64,000 bases of DNA from Pycnococcus provasolii (lineage: Eukaryota > Chlorophyta > Pseudoscourfieldiophyceae > Pseudoscourfieldiales), in contig CP150574.1 of assembly GCA_049487715.1 (NCBI GenBank), positions 310,001 to 374,000 of the forward strand. Direction: 5' to 3'. Position 1 is the stretch's first letter. Each line of letters starts with the position of its first letter. Positions 1 to 10,760 of this stretch are shown one piece after another. The notes under the pieces are model-generated. The model did not search any database. It was given only the letters and a program-made list of their open reading frames with translations, and was not told the origin of the DNA. The position numbers were made by a program, and so were the translations under genes.

Positions 1-179
1 TCTCCAGCGCGCTCCTCCAGCTCCCTGAGGGCCTCTTGCGCTTGCGTGCGCTCCTCCTCGCTCGACGAGTGCGCAGCTAGATGTTCAAGGTCAGCTTTGA
101 CCTCCGGGGTGAGGCTCATGTATTGTTGTTCCATGTTCGATTTATCCGCGGAGCCCTCCGTGGGAGGACCCGGTTCCAT
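1..179 (-). CDS. 5' end of an unidentified gene running off the left edge
   Basis: An open frame runs leftward from an ATG at 179 to the window edge without a stop (about 59 residues). It begins MEPGPPTEGSADKSNMEQQY and continues as an acidic, probably helical stretch rich in Glu, Ala and Gln. A second in-frame Met is at residue 16. No domain is recognisable in this fragment. The amino-acid composition resembles a real soluble protein rather than a shadow frame, but without the rest of the gene the call is weak. Confidence 0.45.
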   Translation of the reverse strand, partial: MEPGPPTEGSADKSNMEQQYMSLTPEVKADLEHLAAHSSSEEERTQAQEALRELEERAG

Positions 180-1696
180 GACTGAAACCCAAGTACTCCA
201 ACAACAGCCGTGCCACCTTAAGTGACCTTAAATACAAGGCACACTGGAGTCGGTGTAGAGTAGTGATAACCACTGTGAGTGGCCGCCACTAATTAAGACT
301 TGAACTCCCCTCTGACTACGAATCGGTAGGCAGAAGAAAAGGAATGAATCGTTTACAAGGTTCATCGGACGAGCCCATTTAGTGGCTCGCCTACAGGATG
401 CCTCTGGGCCGTCCGAGGGCCTCAAGAGACACCTCTTCACCACCGTAGACGTGGTGATAAGGCCCTCAATCAAATCTCATCCAAAACCAACTCAATCTAT
501 GTCCCCACAGACAAATCCAGCGTCCGGGAGCCGCCACTCCTTCACACCATGTCACAAACCCACGTGGCGGAACTCCGAAACCAAACTCACCCAGAAACCC
601 TAAACGTAACCCTAGACCTAACCCTAGATCCAACCCTAACCCTAAACAAAACCCTAATCCTAGAAACCCCAAATCAGAACCTGCGAGAACCAAACGCCCT
701 CGCTCAGAGCCGTTCCCTCTTGGATTCGATTGGATTCTTTTCGATTGGCTCCCATGAGCCCTCGTTACATGTTACCGTTGTAGCGGGCATGACGAGAGGA
801 TGTCGACATCCTCCCGTGCCGTGCTTTGCTCTTCCCTCGAGGCCTCACGGTCTCGGGAGGCTCTTTCTTTCCCTTTTTCTCTCTCTTAGTAACGTCATAA
901 CTTTCTTTCCTTTACTTATTTCTTGTGCACGTCGCACAGTCTTAAGCACCTGTGGCGCGTCTTCTCGCGTCTACCGCTCACGTCTTACTACGCCTAACTA
1001 CTGTTAAGACAACGCCTAAGTTGTCCTGCAACAGGAGCCACAGTCCGAAACTCAGCATTTTTGTCCGACCAAATAAGTCGGGCCCGACCATTCTGGTCGG
1101 GATTAGGGGTTTCAATTAGGGCTTTGTCGATCTCAGCCTGTACGCGTCCGTTATGGACGAGGCCGTTGCAGTATTTCTTTGGACACATAGGGGATATTAG
1201 CCATATTCAACCACTGCAACGACCCAACACACCCCACCGACGAAGCTGATAGTAGGGGGGTGGACGGGTTGAGGGAAACTCTTGCAAGGCCGACCCAGCC
1301 TCTTAACTACGAACAGTCACATGTGTTGTGCCGCTTCCGTCGCGAAAAGGCACTCGGGCTCCTCAGAGGATCCAACGTGCGGGACTTCCCTTGCTCCCTT
1401 GCACGCCTCCCTTGCTCCGGAGCTCTGATGCCCATCCGCGTTGCGTCTTCTCTTTCTTCTTACCACTATGATGAACAGGGTGTGGTTCAGGTTCGCATTC
1501 ACGCACACAAGCTCTTCAGTAGCTTTCGTGTCGGTTTGCCACTTCGGCAGCTCTCAACTCAAGAGGCACTCCTCCAGTCTTCATCCTCTCGGAGGCCTCT
1601 CTCCCAGCATTCTCACTCTCATTCTCATTCTCACATCAACATTCAACGTACTGAACCCGGCGTAAGGGAGCCAAAACTCAGATTTCACAAGCAGAC
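180..1696. other. Intergenic interval with degenerate telomere-like tract
   Basis: No convincing gene is seen here. Positions 596-664 hold a degenerate CCCTAA tract (several exact units mixed with variants such as CCTAGA and CCTAAAC). The open frame across it simply translates the repeat. The remainder is presumably promoter sequence for the leftward partial gene and the rightward gene starting at 1697; no TATA box stands out. Confidence 0.6.
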
Positions 1697-2647
1697 ATGG
1701 CGCAGGTGATGTTGACATTCGCGGGGACGTTGGCGACGCTCAAGTCGCGCGCCTTGCCAGCCGCGGCAGTCACCGTGCCATTTATCATCGCGTATGCGTC
1801 GGCGGACCTGCGCATGCACGACGGAATACACAACACGGGATATGCCCTAACCGCGCTCACGCTCTTCGCGGCAGTCGTGATCGGGTACTGGGCCAGCGTC
1901 ATCAAGGACTACGAGGCGTACTTCAAGGCGCGCGTCTGGATGCAGGGGAGCGAGAATAGCCAGCGTCGGCGCCAGAGCTCTCTGTGGCGCACCGAGCTGA
2001 AGGAGTCGAAGTGCGCCTTCACGGGAAGCAATCCCGACTTCCTCTGCCTGCCGTGCAAGCAGTTCGTTTCCAGCAAGTACTACCACCGTGAAGAGAAGCC
2101 AGAGGGAAGTAGCCTCTTCCAGCTCATCTCCATGGGTTTTGGGCGCACGTACCTGCTGCTCGACCGCGCGTCCGTGCTCGTCACCGAGATGAACATGCCA
2201 GTGCTCGCCCGAGTCGAGCTCGACGAGAGCCTCGACTTTGAGGGCAACTTTCTCACTGGTAAGATTGGGCACTGCTGCGCAGCCTGCTACAATCAGTACC
2301 GGCTCTGGCACTTGCTCCCTCGCTTGGCGACCAGCGCCTTCTTCAGCAGCTTCGTATTCCTGCTAGGATCGATGGCCATCAAAATTGACGTGCTGGAAGA
2401 CGCCAAGAGTGTGTGGGGCATCGTGAAGCCACTTTGCCTCGTGATCTCGCTCTTCCTCGCTGGTGCAATGCTGAGCCTGGTGCTCGAAAGCGTGTACGCA
2501 AGCCGCGTTTTTCTCCAAGTGGCAAATGCGGCGACAAACTCCAACAAGACGGAGACGAAGGAGGATGAGAGCATCACGGACAATGTCACGTTAGCGACGA
2601 AGGTGGACAGGGCGTTGAAGGTGTATTTTGGAAACATTTGGTGGTGA
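1697..2647 (+). CDS. Unidentified four-helix membrane protein
   Basis: This 316-residue protein is not recognised. Four hydrophobic segments are visible at about residues 20-36, 47-67, 213-230 and 240-262, giving two hairpins separated by a hydrophilic loop of about 145 residues. That loop contains clustered cysteines (C106, C117, C120 and the CCAAC cluster at C193-C197), which could bind metal or form disulfides. The C-terminus is charged and ends in FGNIWW. The ATG at 1697 is the first in the frame. It is convergent with the auxilin-like gene, with only about 114 bp between stop codons. Its role is unknown; an organelle or endomembrane protein is possible but not shown. Confidence 0.75.
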   Translation: MAQVMLTFAGTLATLKSRALPAAAVTVPFIIAYASADLRMHDGIHNTGYALTALTLFAAVVIGYWASVIKDYEAYFKARVWMQGSENSQRRRQSSLWRTELKESKCAFTGSNPDFLCLPCKQFVSSKYYHREEKPEGSSLFQLISMGFGRTYLLLDRASVLVTEMNMPVLARVELDESLDFEGNFLTGKIGHCCAACYNQYRLWHLLPRLATSAFFSSFVFLLGSMAIKIDVLEDAKSVWGIVKPLCLVISLFLAGAMLSLVLESVYASRVFLQVANAATNSNKTETKEDESITDNVTLATKVDRALKVYFGNIWW

Positions 2648-2761
2648 GGAGATGGGGTAAAGTGGGAAGGTGATTTGAAATCTCAAACAACAGCAGAGGG
2701 CAGGTGGTCGTTGCGACAAAACCTTCGTGTTTAATTTCAACAAATAATTCGACTAGAAGTT

Positions 2762-4215
2762 TTACAGGTGCACCGGACCCAATCCGCCACCACCACCACC
2801 ACCACCACCACGCAGCTCCTTCTCCTCAAATGACGCATAAGCCTCCTTGAGTTTGTCGAAGACGAAATCTGCGATGTAGAGCATCTCGGAATTTCCACCA
2901 CGCTGCTTCACCTTGTCGGGGTGGATCTTCAGCATGGCCATCCGGTAGCCCTTCTTCACCTGGGCAGGATCAACAAGGTCCATCATATTGATGTCCTTCC
3001 AGTTGTTTCCTTCCCACAGCATCGGGCCAACGGATCCAAGCAGTGCACGAATATTCATGTGATTTCGTTTTCCCCAATCTTCAAGCTTGCCACCGTACTT
3101 CTGCTTCGCCTCCTGGCGTTCCTCACGCTCGAATGCCTCAGCCTGGTCCCTCTCCATTTTCTCGGCGAGTTTCTCCCGCATTTGTGAATTCCAACGAGCT
3201 AGGCGCTTCTCTCGCGCGATGCGACGCTCCTCCGGCTCACCTTCTTCACCACGCTCGTTCAGCATTACCCTCGATGAAGAGGTTGCGGCGGCGGCGGATG
3301 GATCGTTGTTGAGGCCACCTCCAAAGTCCATCATGGGTCCGCCTGCCGAAGGTTGTTGTTGAGAGGATGCCACGGTCGGTCCGCCGAACAGATCGTCGAA
3401 GCCTGATGCTGATGTGCCTGACGTCGTGGGTTCACTGATCCCTGCCATCATGCGCTCCAGCTCCGTGGCAGCGTCCACACGCTTGGCAGCCGATGCGGGA
3501 GCAGACGGTGCAGCTGCGGCGAAGAGGGTGTCGAGTGAGTCTGGGCTTGCTGCTTGCACTTCAGGTGCGGCAACAACGACGTTATTGTCAGGTGCTTCAG
3601 CATGGCCGAAGCTTCCGAGAAGGTCCGCCTCTGGTGGCGGGCTCTCCGCTTTCTGCTCCCGCTCCACCAACGCCGGTGCAGCGCCACCCTGCCATTCCGG
3701 CTCCGCGTTGTCATCATCACTGTCGGAGAAGGCTAGATCATCGAACTCCGAGTTGCTCTTTGCCTGAGCCTTGTCGTCTATGTCGTTTTCGCCTTGATTG
3801 CCATCGTTCTTTTGTTTTCTTTCACGCGGCTTTGGGTAAACGCGAGACGACATCTTCTTTGCCTGTGACTGCATCTTCTGTGCCTGTGACTTCAACCGTG
3901 AGAAGATGCCTTCTTTCTTCGCAACCGGCGCCTCTGCGGCATATGTGGTGTCGAGCGTATCAGGGTTTGTTGCCGGCTCTTCATGCTCGATGACTGTCGC
4001 TTCGACCCACTCTTCGTCCTCGTCGAGTCCGCTGGTGACTTCAACTTCAGGCTCTTCTTGAGGAACAGAAACGTCGGGTTGAGGATTTGTGGGCACCCCG
4101 CTCGCAAAGGCGAGCAGAGCGTCCGCTTGGTCGTCAATGGCGAGGCTATCCGAGGAAGCGTTCTTGGAAGCTGGTTTTTCGGCGAGCGAGAACGGATCAT
4201 CGTCTGCGGGAAAGG

Positions 4216-4246
<31 letters not shown>

Positions 4247-4813
4247 GGTGGTGGCCATGCCGAAGAACGGGTCGTCGCCGACAGAGACGGGTGGTGATGA
4301 TGAGCTTGTGTTTGCGTTGGTGGCCATGCCGAAGAACGGGTCGTCGCCGACAGAGACGGGTTGTGATGTTGAGCTTGTGTTTGCGTTGGTGGCCATGCCG
4401 AAGAACGGGTCGTCGCCGACAGAGACGGGTGGTGATGTTGAGCTTGTGTTTGCGTTGGTGGCCATGCCGAAGAACGGGTCGTCGCCGACAGAGACGGGTG
4501 GTGACGACGATACTCCCATGGCTTGCAACCCAAGAGGTGCGTGCTGTCTCGAAGACAGGCTGTGCGTGGATTCGCCTGACATGGGAACTCCCACAGGAGG
4601 CTTCGAAGAAGCAGACTGCATCCCCAGGTGGTGCGGGATGGCGCGCCCCGCAGGACCTCCCACCATAGGCACACCTTTTTTGGAGGTAGCACCAAAACTT
4701 TTCTTGCCACCACCACCACCACCCCCACCACCACCACCTCCGAGACCGTCGAGCGCGCTGTTCAAGACGCCGTCCAGCAGGGTGTCGAGCTTCTGCGTTC
4801 GTGACGCGGACAT
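2762..4813 (-). CDS. Auxilin-like J-domain protein with DPF repeats
   Basis: The 683-residue protein ends in a J domain of the auxilin type, with the Hsp70-stimulating HPD motif at residues 631-633 preceded by a WKDINMMDLVDPAQVKKGYR-like segment. Auxilins recruit Hsc70 to uncoat clathrin vesicles; plant relatives also include JAC1-type chloroplast-movement factors. Upstream are four near-identical 23-residue repeats, each carrying DPFFGMA (DPF at 112, 135, 158 and 181), plus a fifth DPF at 206; DPF is the classical ligand of AP-2 alpha-appendage domains. Between lie an acidic region, a basic coiled coil near residues 300-340 and a charged helix (about 520-580). Poly-Gly runs occur near both ends. 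The family assignment is confident; endocytic versus other function is inference. Confidence 0.9.
4244..4501 (-). repeat. 69-bp tandem repeat, about 4 copies, coding
   Basis: Four 69-bp units lie inside the auxilin-like gene, each encoding the 23-residue DPFFGMA-containing repeat. Units differ by very few bases, so the expansion looks recent or homogenised. Reading frame is preserved because the unit is a multiple of three. Confidence 0.92.
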
Positions 4814-4960
4814 GATAGAAGTCTTCTAGGGATGACAAATGAGCCTGCCCGGGGTGACAACGCGTCAACTGCAGGGGAGGAGGCTTCGGAGGGGGAGGGG
4901 AGGGGATGGGAAACGGTTTGTGCCGAGGAGGAGGAAAACGGTTGAACAACCAACCGAAAG

Positions 4961-4988
4961 CCTAACCCTAACCCTAACCCTAACCCTC
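4961..4988. repeat. Telomere-like CCCTAA tract (4+ units)
   Basis: Perfect CCCTAA hexamers lie about 150 bp upstream of the auxilin-like start codon. On that gene's strand the tract reads TTAGGG. The interval 4814-5176 otherwise holds nothing recognisable. Confidence 0.9.
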
Positions 4989-5176
4989 TTATTAGAACAA
5001 ACAACTACGAGAGGGGAAACAACACAATTATCTGACTTGCCATACCAACCTAGCCCTTAAAAGAGTGGCTGGCACTTCATTGACGTGGCGCAGGTTTATA
5101 CATCGTCATATGTTGGTACACGCGCAATTTAAAGGCGCAAGCTTTGGTACATATCGCTAGTGGCTAGGCTTATTCC

Positions 5177-6115
5177 TCATCCCTCTAGCAAAAGCTTTTG
5201 TAGGACGAATCTGTGCCCGAGCGCAATGCCCTCGCCCATCGCATTCGGATACACGCCTTCGAGCTGGGACGCCATGAGGCCATCAGATACCCTTTCAGCC
5301 TCGTGAGGTGTGCTTCCGTCGTCGAACACGATTCTTCGCAGGGCGTCTCTTGTCACCCAAACGGCGGCATCCACCTCATCCGCCGACGGGTGCAGCGCCT
5401 CCGTATCCAAGCAATCCGCGGTGAATCCCACCATGAGCGCGTGTGCGCGCATGCCGTCCCCTGATGTACAAGCACTCGCATCAACCGGGTACGCAGACTC
5501 CCACGCCGCGACGCACCGAAGGTTTTCCGCGCAGACGAGTAGACCCGTCTCCTCGAGGACTTCTCTCGCCGCTGCCTCCTCAACCGTCTCTCCGTCGTCG
5601 ACGGCGCCACCAGGTACCACCCAAGCACATGGGAAGCTGCGCATGTGTGCTGGCCGTCGCGTCAGCAGCACGGCGCCGTCTACTTTTCTCGTGACGACAA
5701 CGACAGCCGCCGCCTTGACGCCCATGCGTGCGCGCTCCTCCGACACCTTGACGGACGCCGTTTCGCTCTCTAGGTGTGTCCACAGACTTCTCTGCGAACC
5801 GCACATCACTTGGTACACGACCGCGTCTTTGCTCTCGTCAACGGCAGTGGAGTTTTCGTCGTCGTCACCTACTGGCCCAACAGTCAGCTGATTCACACCA
5901 CAGAGCAGGTTGACGGGCGCGACGATGTAGTCACCATGTTTTCCCATGATGTTTTGAAGATCGCCGGAACGCCGCATCCAGGACACAGAAGGAGTGTGGT
6001 GGCGCGTGATGCGCGTTCCGAACCGCGCCTCAACCGCGCCGAGTGGTGACGGAGAAGAAGCAGACGCAGACGCAGAAGCAGGCGACGGAGCAGGCAGCAC
6101 GGTCACACGAGGCAT
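5177..6115 (-). CDS. Nudix hydrolase, NUDT17-like
   Basis: The 312-residue protein contains a complete Nudix box at residues 170-192 fitting GX5EX7REUXEEXGU (G170, E176, R184, E185, E188, E189, G191). The preceding segment ends in LLTRRPAHMRSFPCAWVVPG, matching the substrate-side strand before a Nudix box. Nudix enzymes hydrolyse nucleoside diphosphates linked to another moiety and need Mg2+ or Mn2+ held by the box glutamates. The overall arrangement, with about 130 residues ahead of the domain, resembles eukaryotic NUDT17-type proteins, but substrate cannot be read from sequence. The Ser/Ala/Pro-rich first 25 residues lack acidic residues and might be a targeting peptide. A short TTAGGG tract lies 77 bp upstream. 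Confidence 0.9.
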   Translation of the reverse strand: MPRVTVLPAPSPASASASASSPSPLGAVEARFGTRITRHHTPSVSWMRRSGDLQNIMGKHGDYIVAPVNLLCGVNQLTVGPVGDDDENSTAVDESKDAVVYQVMCGSQRSLWTHLESETASVKVSEERARMGVKAAAVVVVTRKVDGAVLLTRRPAHMRSFPCAWVVPGGAVDDGETVEEAAAREVLEETGLLVCAENLRCVAAWESAYPVDASACTSGDGMRAHALMVGFTADCLDTEALHPSADEVDAAVWVTRDALRRIVFDDGSTPHEAERVSDGLMASQLEGVYPNAMGEGIALGHRFVLQKLLLEG

Positions 6116-6191
6116 GGCCGTCGTTAAAGTACGACTGACGAGCGATGATGACGGTAAAGCAACGGAGAGGCGAAGGAAAGAAAAGAAAAGA

Positions 6192-6207
6192 TTAGGGTTA
6201 GGGTTAG
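6192..6207. repeat. Short TTAGGG tract
   Basis: Two and a half TTAGGG units lie 77 bp upstream of the Nudix hydrolase start codon. Confidence 0.8.
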
Positions 6208-6403
6208 CGGTTCGCCATTTGGCCTGTGTGCACAGCGACTAAAGGTACAACAACGACGTCGTCAAGCGGCAAGCGTCGCTGTGACGGCGCCAGTGTTGAC
6301 TACTTGAAAGGGTGAGGGCCTTGTTAGACCCTTGACTACTTGAAGTGTGTGAACGACGTAAAGTACAATTTACTTACAGAGTAAGCAAAAATCACAGAGC
6401 TTG

Positions 6404-6703
6404 TTAGGCTTGTCTATTCCCTCTGATTCTCGTTCGCATGTCCACCTGTCCGCGTTTGCAGTTGAAGTACGCGATTCTCAGGTTTGTGCACTTCTCAAAC
6501 TCCTTTCGCTGTTGCTGTTGTTGCTGTGTTGCAGACGCCGCCGGTGATGCCGATCCCGAGCCTTCTGCTGGGTCGTTATGAGACGCCGACGCGGACATGA
6601 GTTTCAGGCACGTCTTAATGTCTTGTTTGTCGCGCGTGCAGCACGGCGACGCGCCCACGCACGCGATGAGGCGGTCGAGCTGAGGACGGCAGCTCTTGGA
6701 CAT
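6404..6703 (-). CDS. COA5: Cytochrome c oxidase assembly factor COA5/PET191
   Basis: This 99-residue protein has the COA5/PET191 C-terminus: CTNLRIAYFNCKRGQVDMRT followed by RIRGNR, matching the conserved C-x9-C helix and R-x-R-x-RG tail of the family. Three C-x9-C pairs are visible (C5/C15, C22/C32, C72/C82), the hallmark of mitochondrial intermembrane-space twin-CX9C proteins imported by the MIA40 pathway. The family is needed for assembly of respiratory complex IV. A Ser/Ala/Gln-rich insert (residues 38-66, including a run of Gln) separates the second and third pairs and makes the protein longer than its animal counterpart (about 75 residues). A CCCTAA tract lies 210 bp upstream. Confidence 0.92.
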   Translation of the reverse strand: MSKSCRPQLDRLIACVGASPCCTRDKQDIKTCLKLMSASASHNDPAEGSGSASPAASATQQQQQQRKEFEKCTNLRIAYFNCKRGQVDMRTRIRGNRQA

Positions 6704-7704
6704 ATTTATTTATACTTACTGTATTACTACTGGATAGGTATCAGCGCCAAGAGTGATCACCCAATTACGACAATAAACAATAACCGGCGAGGAGGGAATA
6801 AAAGTGACGTATCAGAGACACGACCGGTTCGTCTGCCCCCTCACGATAGTCTCATGAAACCTAATCAAGTTTGCACACGAACCCGAAACCCATAGGTCCC
6901 GTAGAAGGGGTCCCTAACCCTAACCCTAACCCTAACCCTAAGAACGAACCCTAACCCTAACCCAGTTCCCCCTTTAAAAAACCCCCTTAAAAAACCCCTT
7001 AAACTTTAGTCAAAAATGTGGTGCCAATGCCACTGGGAGACCCGGGAACAGGACCCCCGGGGGGGTGGTTTGAATTAATTCAATGCAATGGACAGATTGA
7101 ACCAAGGGACAGACAGATTTCCCCCAAGAAGGGTCAGATTTCCCCAAAATCAGGCAGTCAGGTAGGTGTCAGGGGAGAGGATTCCCGGGACCCCCAGGCC
7201 GAAGCCCCCCCGTCACCCCCTCGAGAATTCCACCCGGAGGCTCCTCCCCCAGCCTTGCTTTCTTTCCCGGGACCCTGGGTTTCGTTTTGGGGGGAACGAA
7301 AACCCACGTGCTTTTTGGAACATTCATTGCGCACACTTCCCGATTCCGATTCAAACAATACACATTTATCACGTCAACAAACTACGATAGGCTACGCTGG
7401 TGCTGTGCTGTGGCAGCTGCCTACCTTTGTCTCTGCCTTTGTCTCTCTCTCCTGTGTGTGTGTGTGTGTGTGTGTGTCACTTTCCTCTCTCCTCCACTTT
7501 GGTGTTTTCCTCACTTCATCTTCATTCGCACATTCATTGTTCCAGCACATTCGATTTTCGTCCTCCATTCGGTTCCTATTATTCTTATTCCTGATTGTCA
7601 AGACTCCCTAGGGAGGTGGTGGTGGTCGTCGTGGTCGTGGTCTTCTCAGACTTCTCTTCTCAGATTGTCGACGTGCACGGGAATATCACCACAAACTGTT
7701 CATC
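6704..7704. other. Intergenic promoter interval (COA5 / MYB)
   Basis: No gene is supported in this divergent interval. It contains the CCCTAA tract at 6912-6963, G/C-rich direct-repeat-like sequence around 7060-7270 and a (TG)n microsatellite near 7455-7478 followed by pyrimidine-rich sequence that leads to the MYB start. Confidence 0.6.
6912..6963. repeat. Telomere-like CCCTAA tract (two blocks)
   Basis: About seven CCCTAA units are interrupted once by AGAACGAA. It lies 210 bp upstream of the COA5 start codon. Confidence 0.92.
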
Positions 7705-7924
7705 ATGTCGCTGCTGTGTGAAAATCACAACCATCAGCTCAAAGCAAACATAGACGACGACGACGACGACGACGACTTGTTCAAGCAAATGGTTCCAACC
7801 GACCTAAGCGAGGAGGACCACTCGGCTCAACCAACTGCGGTGACACGGCGTGTCTCCACGAGATCAGCAGGAGGAGGGAGGTGCATTCCCGTTGTGACAC
7901 TGTCCGCTGCTGCTCACGACAACG

Positions 7925-7958
<34 letters not shown>

Positions 7959-9522
7959 CGGCGCAAGCACAAGTCAGCTTAAGCTGTCGTCGTCGACGCG
8001 ACGCACGCGAACGCGAAGGGTCACGGAAAACAGAAGCAGCTGGTCAGCCAAAGAGGACTCCACGCTCCCGAAGCTCGTTCAAAAACACACAAACAACGAA
8101 ACCATGCTCACGCAGTGGAGCATTGTCGCGAAAGAACTCGGAACGAAGCGAACAGGCAAGCAGTGCCGCGAACGCTGGCTGAACCACCTACGACCGGGAA
8201 TCACGAGAAACAAAATGTGGGACGCGACAGAAGAGCACAGTCTCGTGCTGTTGCACAAGCAGATCGGCAATCGATGGGCAGCCATTGCCGCGCAGCTCGG
8301 TGGCGAGAGGACGGAGAACAGCGTGAAGAACCACTGGAACGCCACGATGCGACGAAAGAATCTGTGGACGATAGAAAGTAGCCAGTGTACACCACTCATG
8401 AAATACATAAGGCAGCTTGAGCGCGAACGCGGCGCTGACCCGCACAGCAAACACGGCGAGAGCGAAGCGACGTTGACAGAAGAAGATGTTGGCGGCAACG
8501 TGACCGACACACATAATGTCGACAATGCGGCGACTGTCAGTGCTGGTGCTGATAGGAGAAAGCCACGGATGAAGCGTAAGCGCAGCACTGGAAGTGGCAG
8601 CAGTGGCGCCAGTACAAACACGCCGGTGACGACAGGAAGCGGAAGCAGCAGGCTCCAGCGCCGCCGTCGGGTTCCCGCCAACGATGCTGACGGCGATCCG
8701 CCGCCGCCGCCGCCGCCGCCTCCACCTCCCCTGCCAACGCCGCCAAAGCCTGCTTTGCCCATGCCACCAACTCCAGGCGAGTGCATGCTTCCCATTCTCG
8801 CCACCCCTCTTTCTCATGCGACGAGCTTGCTTCAACGCTTTGTCGAGAATGAGGATACCGAGAATCTGCTTCTCGATGTTGACGACGACGACGACGATGG
8901 TGGTGATGATGATGATGATCAGTATGACGTGGTGCATGATGATGATGACGGGGCGGAGGACGACGAGGAGGACGATGATGACGAACAGGAGGAGGAAGAA
9001 GAAGAAGGCGAGCTTTTAATGGGCGTCGACAACTGCCATATCGATGTGCATGAGCATGAGCGTGAGCAGGGAGCACATGAGCACCACCATCACACGTTTG
9101 ACAGTCTCGTCGCGCAACAATCACATCTCCCATGTGTACCAGACAATGCCACCGCTGCCGCCGCGTGTGGATGTCCACCAAGCCTCGACGACGACGACGC
9201 CAAGGGATCCTCCTGCATGCGATGCCTCCTGCCTACGATGTGCTGTGTCTGTGGCCACGCTGCGCGCGTCGCATCCTCACGTCTCGCAGCTGTTCATCTG
9301 TCGACCGAATATGGAACCTCAACGGTGGCAGCGGGTCCATCGACCGTATATGGAACCTCCATGGTGGCAGCGCCGGCGCCATGCCCCGATGGCGATGGCG
9401 GCGCGCATGCGTCGCCACTGCTCTGCGACTCGGGTGCTCTGCTTGAGCACATGACTATCACCACCACCACCAATACCACGACGGATGAGCTCTTTTGGCT
9501 GATGCCATCGACTCTGGCTTAG
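7705..9522 (+). CDS. R2R3-MYB transcription factor with acidic C-terminus
   Basis: The 605-residue protein has two adjacent MYB repeats. R2 spans about 112-162 with the regularly spaced tryptophans W113, W138 and W158; R3 spans about 163-212 with W172, W191 and W211. The recognition helix of R3 reads ENSVKNHWN, as in DNA-binding R2R3-MYB proteins. The rest is low complexity: poly-Asp near residue 17, poly-Asn at 74-85, a poly-Pro run near 333-344, a long Asp/Glu block (about 390-435) that could serve for activation, and His-rich sequence near 450-465. The C-terminal part holds two copies of a YGTSxVAA segment. It probably acts in the nucleus as a sequence-specific regulator; targets are unknown. 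It is convergent with the rhomboid gene. Confidence 0.9.
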
Positions 9523-9670
9523 TTATCGTTTTGTTCTCACATTTTTCGTTTTTCATGTTTCTATGGCATTGTTTTTTTTCATCAAGGGTGAGACCTGTGT
9601 AATTCCATTCTGTTGCCAAATCAAGCCAATCAATATTGATTATTCGTACCTTGGAATAAGATGAATCGTT

Positions 9671-10534
9671 TTATGGAGGCTGTTCCATCGCGTCAGTGCT
9701 AGGCGACTCCGTAACCACAATAACTCGTCCAGTCGTACGCCCCCATTGCATCGCACACGCGCCGACAAGCCACAGAAACAACGTCATCGTCCAGTAGACG
9801 TCCAGCCATGCAATCGCGCCGCCCACACTCGCATATCCAACAGCCATGCCACACAGGTGTCCTGCGAACGAACTCGTGGGTACGAGAGCCTTGGAGGCAA
9901 ACAGGAGAACCCACGGGTGGGTTCTCGGATCGGAGAGTATCGGTATTTCGCGTCCGTGAGATGGTAGCAGCGAAATGTCACCCGCGTGCACTAGCTGCAC
10001 AGCCATGGCAAACAGCGCGCCGGAGAATCCAACCGTCATGGACGTATCTCTCTCTTCCGTCGCCGCTGTCACTGAGTGAAAGAGTGGGAGAAGATCCGTC
10101 GTGCCTGACCTTCTTAAGGCGAGCGCGCGTTGTCCAGCTTGCTGCATCGCAAGCACGACGAGCAGGAGTATCGAGGGCAGCACGCTAAACTGCACGAGCA
10201 GTGTTGCGTATTTGACAGGTCCCAGTGTGATTTCCAGCGAGGATCCGAGCGACCAGAGCGCGCAGATGTTCATGACAAGATGCGCGAGTGATGCGTGTAC
10301 CAAGCTCGACGTCAGTAAACGGTAGTACTGTTTATGTGCGAGCACTCTGTGAAGGTTGAGTCCTAAGTCCGGCAACGTCATGAACGCCGCCGACGACGAG
10401 GCCGATGACGACGATGACGTGTTAGCCCCGCCACCACTACTACTGCTGACGAGGAAGTGCACGGCAGCGAGCAGCATGCAGACGCACGACGTGAGCGGCG
10501 CCTGGTACACTCTGTAGAGCAGAGGCACGCCCAT
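9671..10534 (-). CDS. Rhomboid-family intramembrane serine protease
   Basis: The 287-residue membrane protein shows the rhomboid signature: HASLAHLVMN in the second helix (H80, H85, N89), the catalytic serine in VGFSGALF (S171) and the partner histidine in FAGHLCGM (H226). Active rhomboids cleave substrates within membranes using this Ser-His dyad. Six or so hydrophobic helices can be counted. The lack of a long cytosolic N-terminus and the layout resemble eukaryotic RHBDD-type or plant RBL proteins of the ER or Golgi rather than mitochondrial PARL. A Ser/Gly-rich insert lies at residues 30-50. Both catalytic residues are present, so activity is likely. A TTAGGG tract sits 58 bp upstream, in the interval shared with the divergent oxidoreductase gene. 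Confidence 0.9.
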   Translation of the reverse strand: MGVPLLYRVYQAPLTSCVCMLLAAVHFLVSSSSGGGANTSSSSSASSSAAFMTLPDLGLNLHRVLAHKQYYRLLTSSLVHASLAHLVMNICALWSLGSSLEITLGPVKYATLLVQFSVLPSILLLVVLAMQQAGQRALALRRSGTTDLLPLFHSVTAATEERDTSMTVGFSGALFAMAVQLVHAGDISLLPSHGREIPILSDPRTHPWVLLFASKALVPTSSFAGHLCGMAVGYASVGGAIAWLDVYWTMTLFLWLVGACAMQWGRTTGRVIVVTESPSTDAMEQPP

Positions 10535-10591
10535 CGCATGCCATACGAGGTTGATGAAAACTCATGGCGAGGGTGAAGGGAAAGGGAGGCG

Positions 10592-10621
10592 ATTAGGGTT
10601 AGGGTTAGCGGGTAGGGTTAG
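10592..10621. repeat. Telomere-like TTAGGG tract
   Basis: About four TTAGGG units with one variant lie between the divergently transcribed rhomboid (58 bp away) and oxidoreductase (140 bp away) genes. Confidence 0.88.
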
Positions 10622-10760
10622 GAGGCCCTTGTTCATCTTTCTCTTTCTCCTCTCCGGAGGCATTCGCATTCGCGTGTACTCTCTCGCTCATAATCTCTCT
10701 CGTCACGTCAGCAGTTTGTACTTTGTTTGACTCTCTGCCGGTCACTCTCGCTCTTTTGGC

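Noticed and set aside
549-1007. Open frame of 152 residues with TLDLTLDPTLTLN-like sequence
   Set aside because: It is a translation of the degenerate CCCTAA tract and has no other support.
4087-4829. Overlapping plus-strand frames with repeated units
   Set aside because: They mirror the 69-bp coding repeat of the auxilin-like gene on the opposite strand.
7392-7601. Short frames over the (TG)n microsatellite
   Set aside because: They only translate the dinucleotide repeat as Thr-His or Cys-Val runs.
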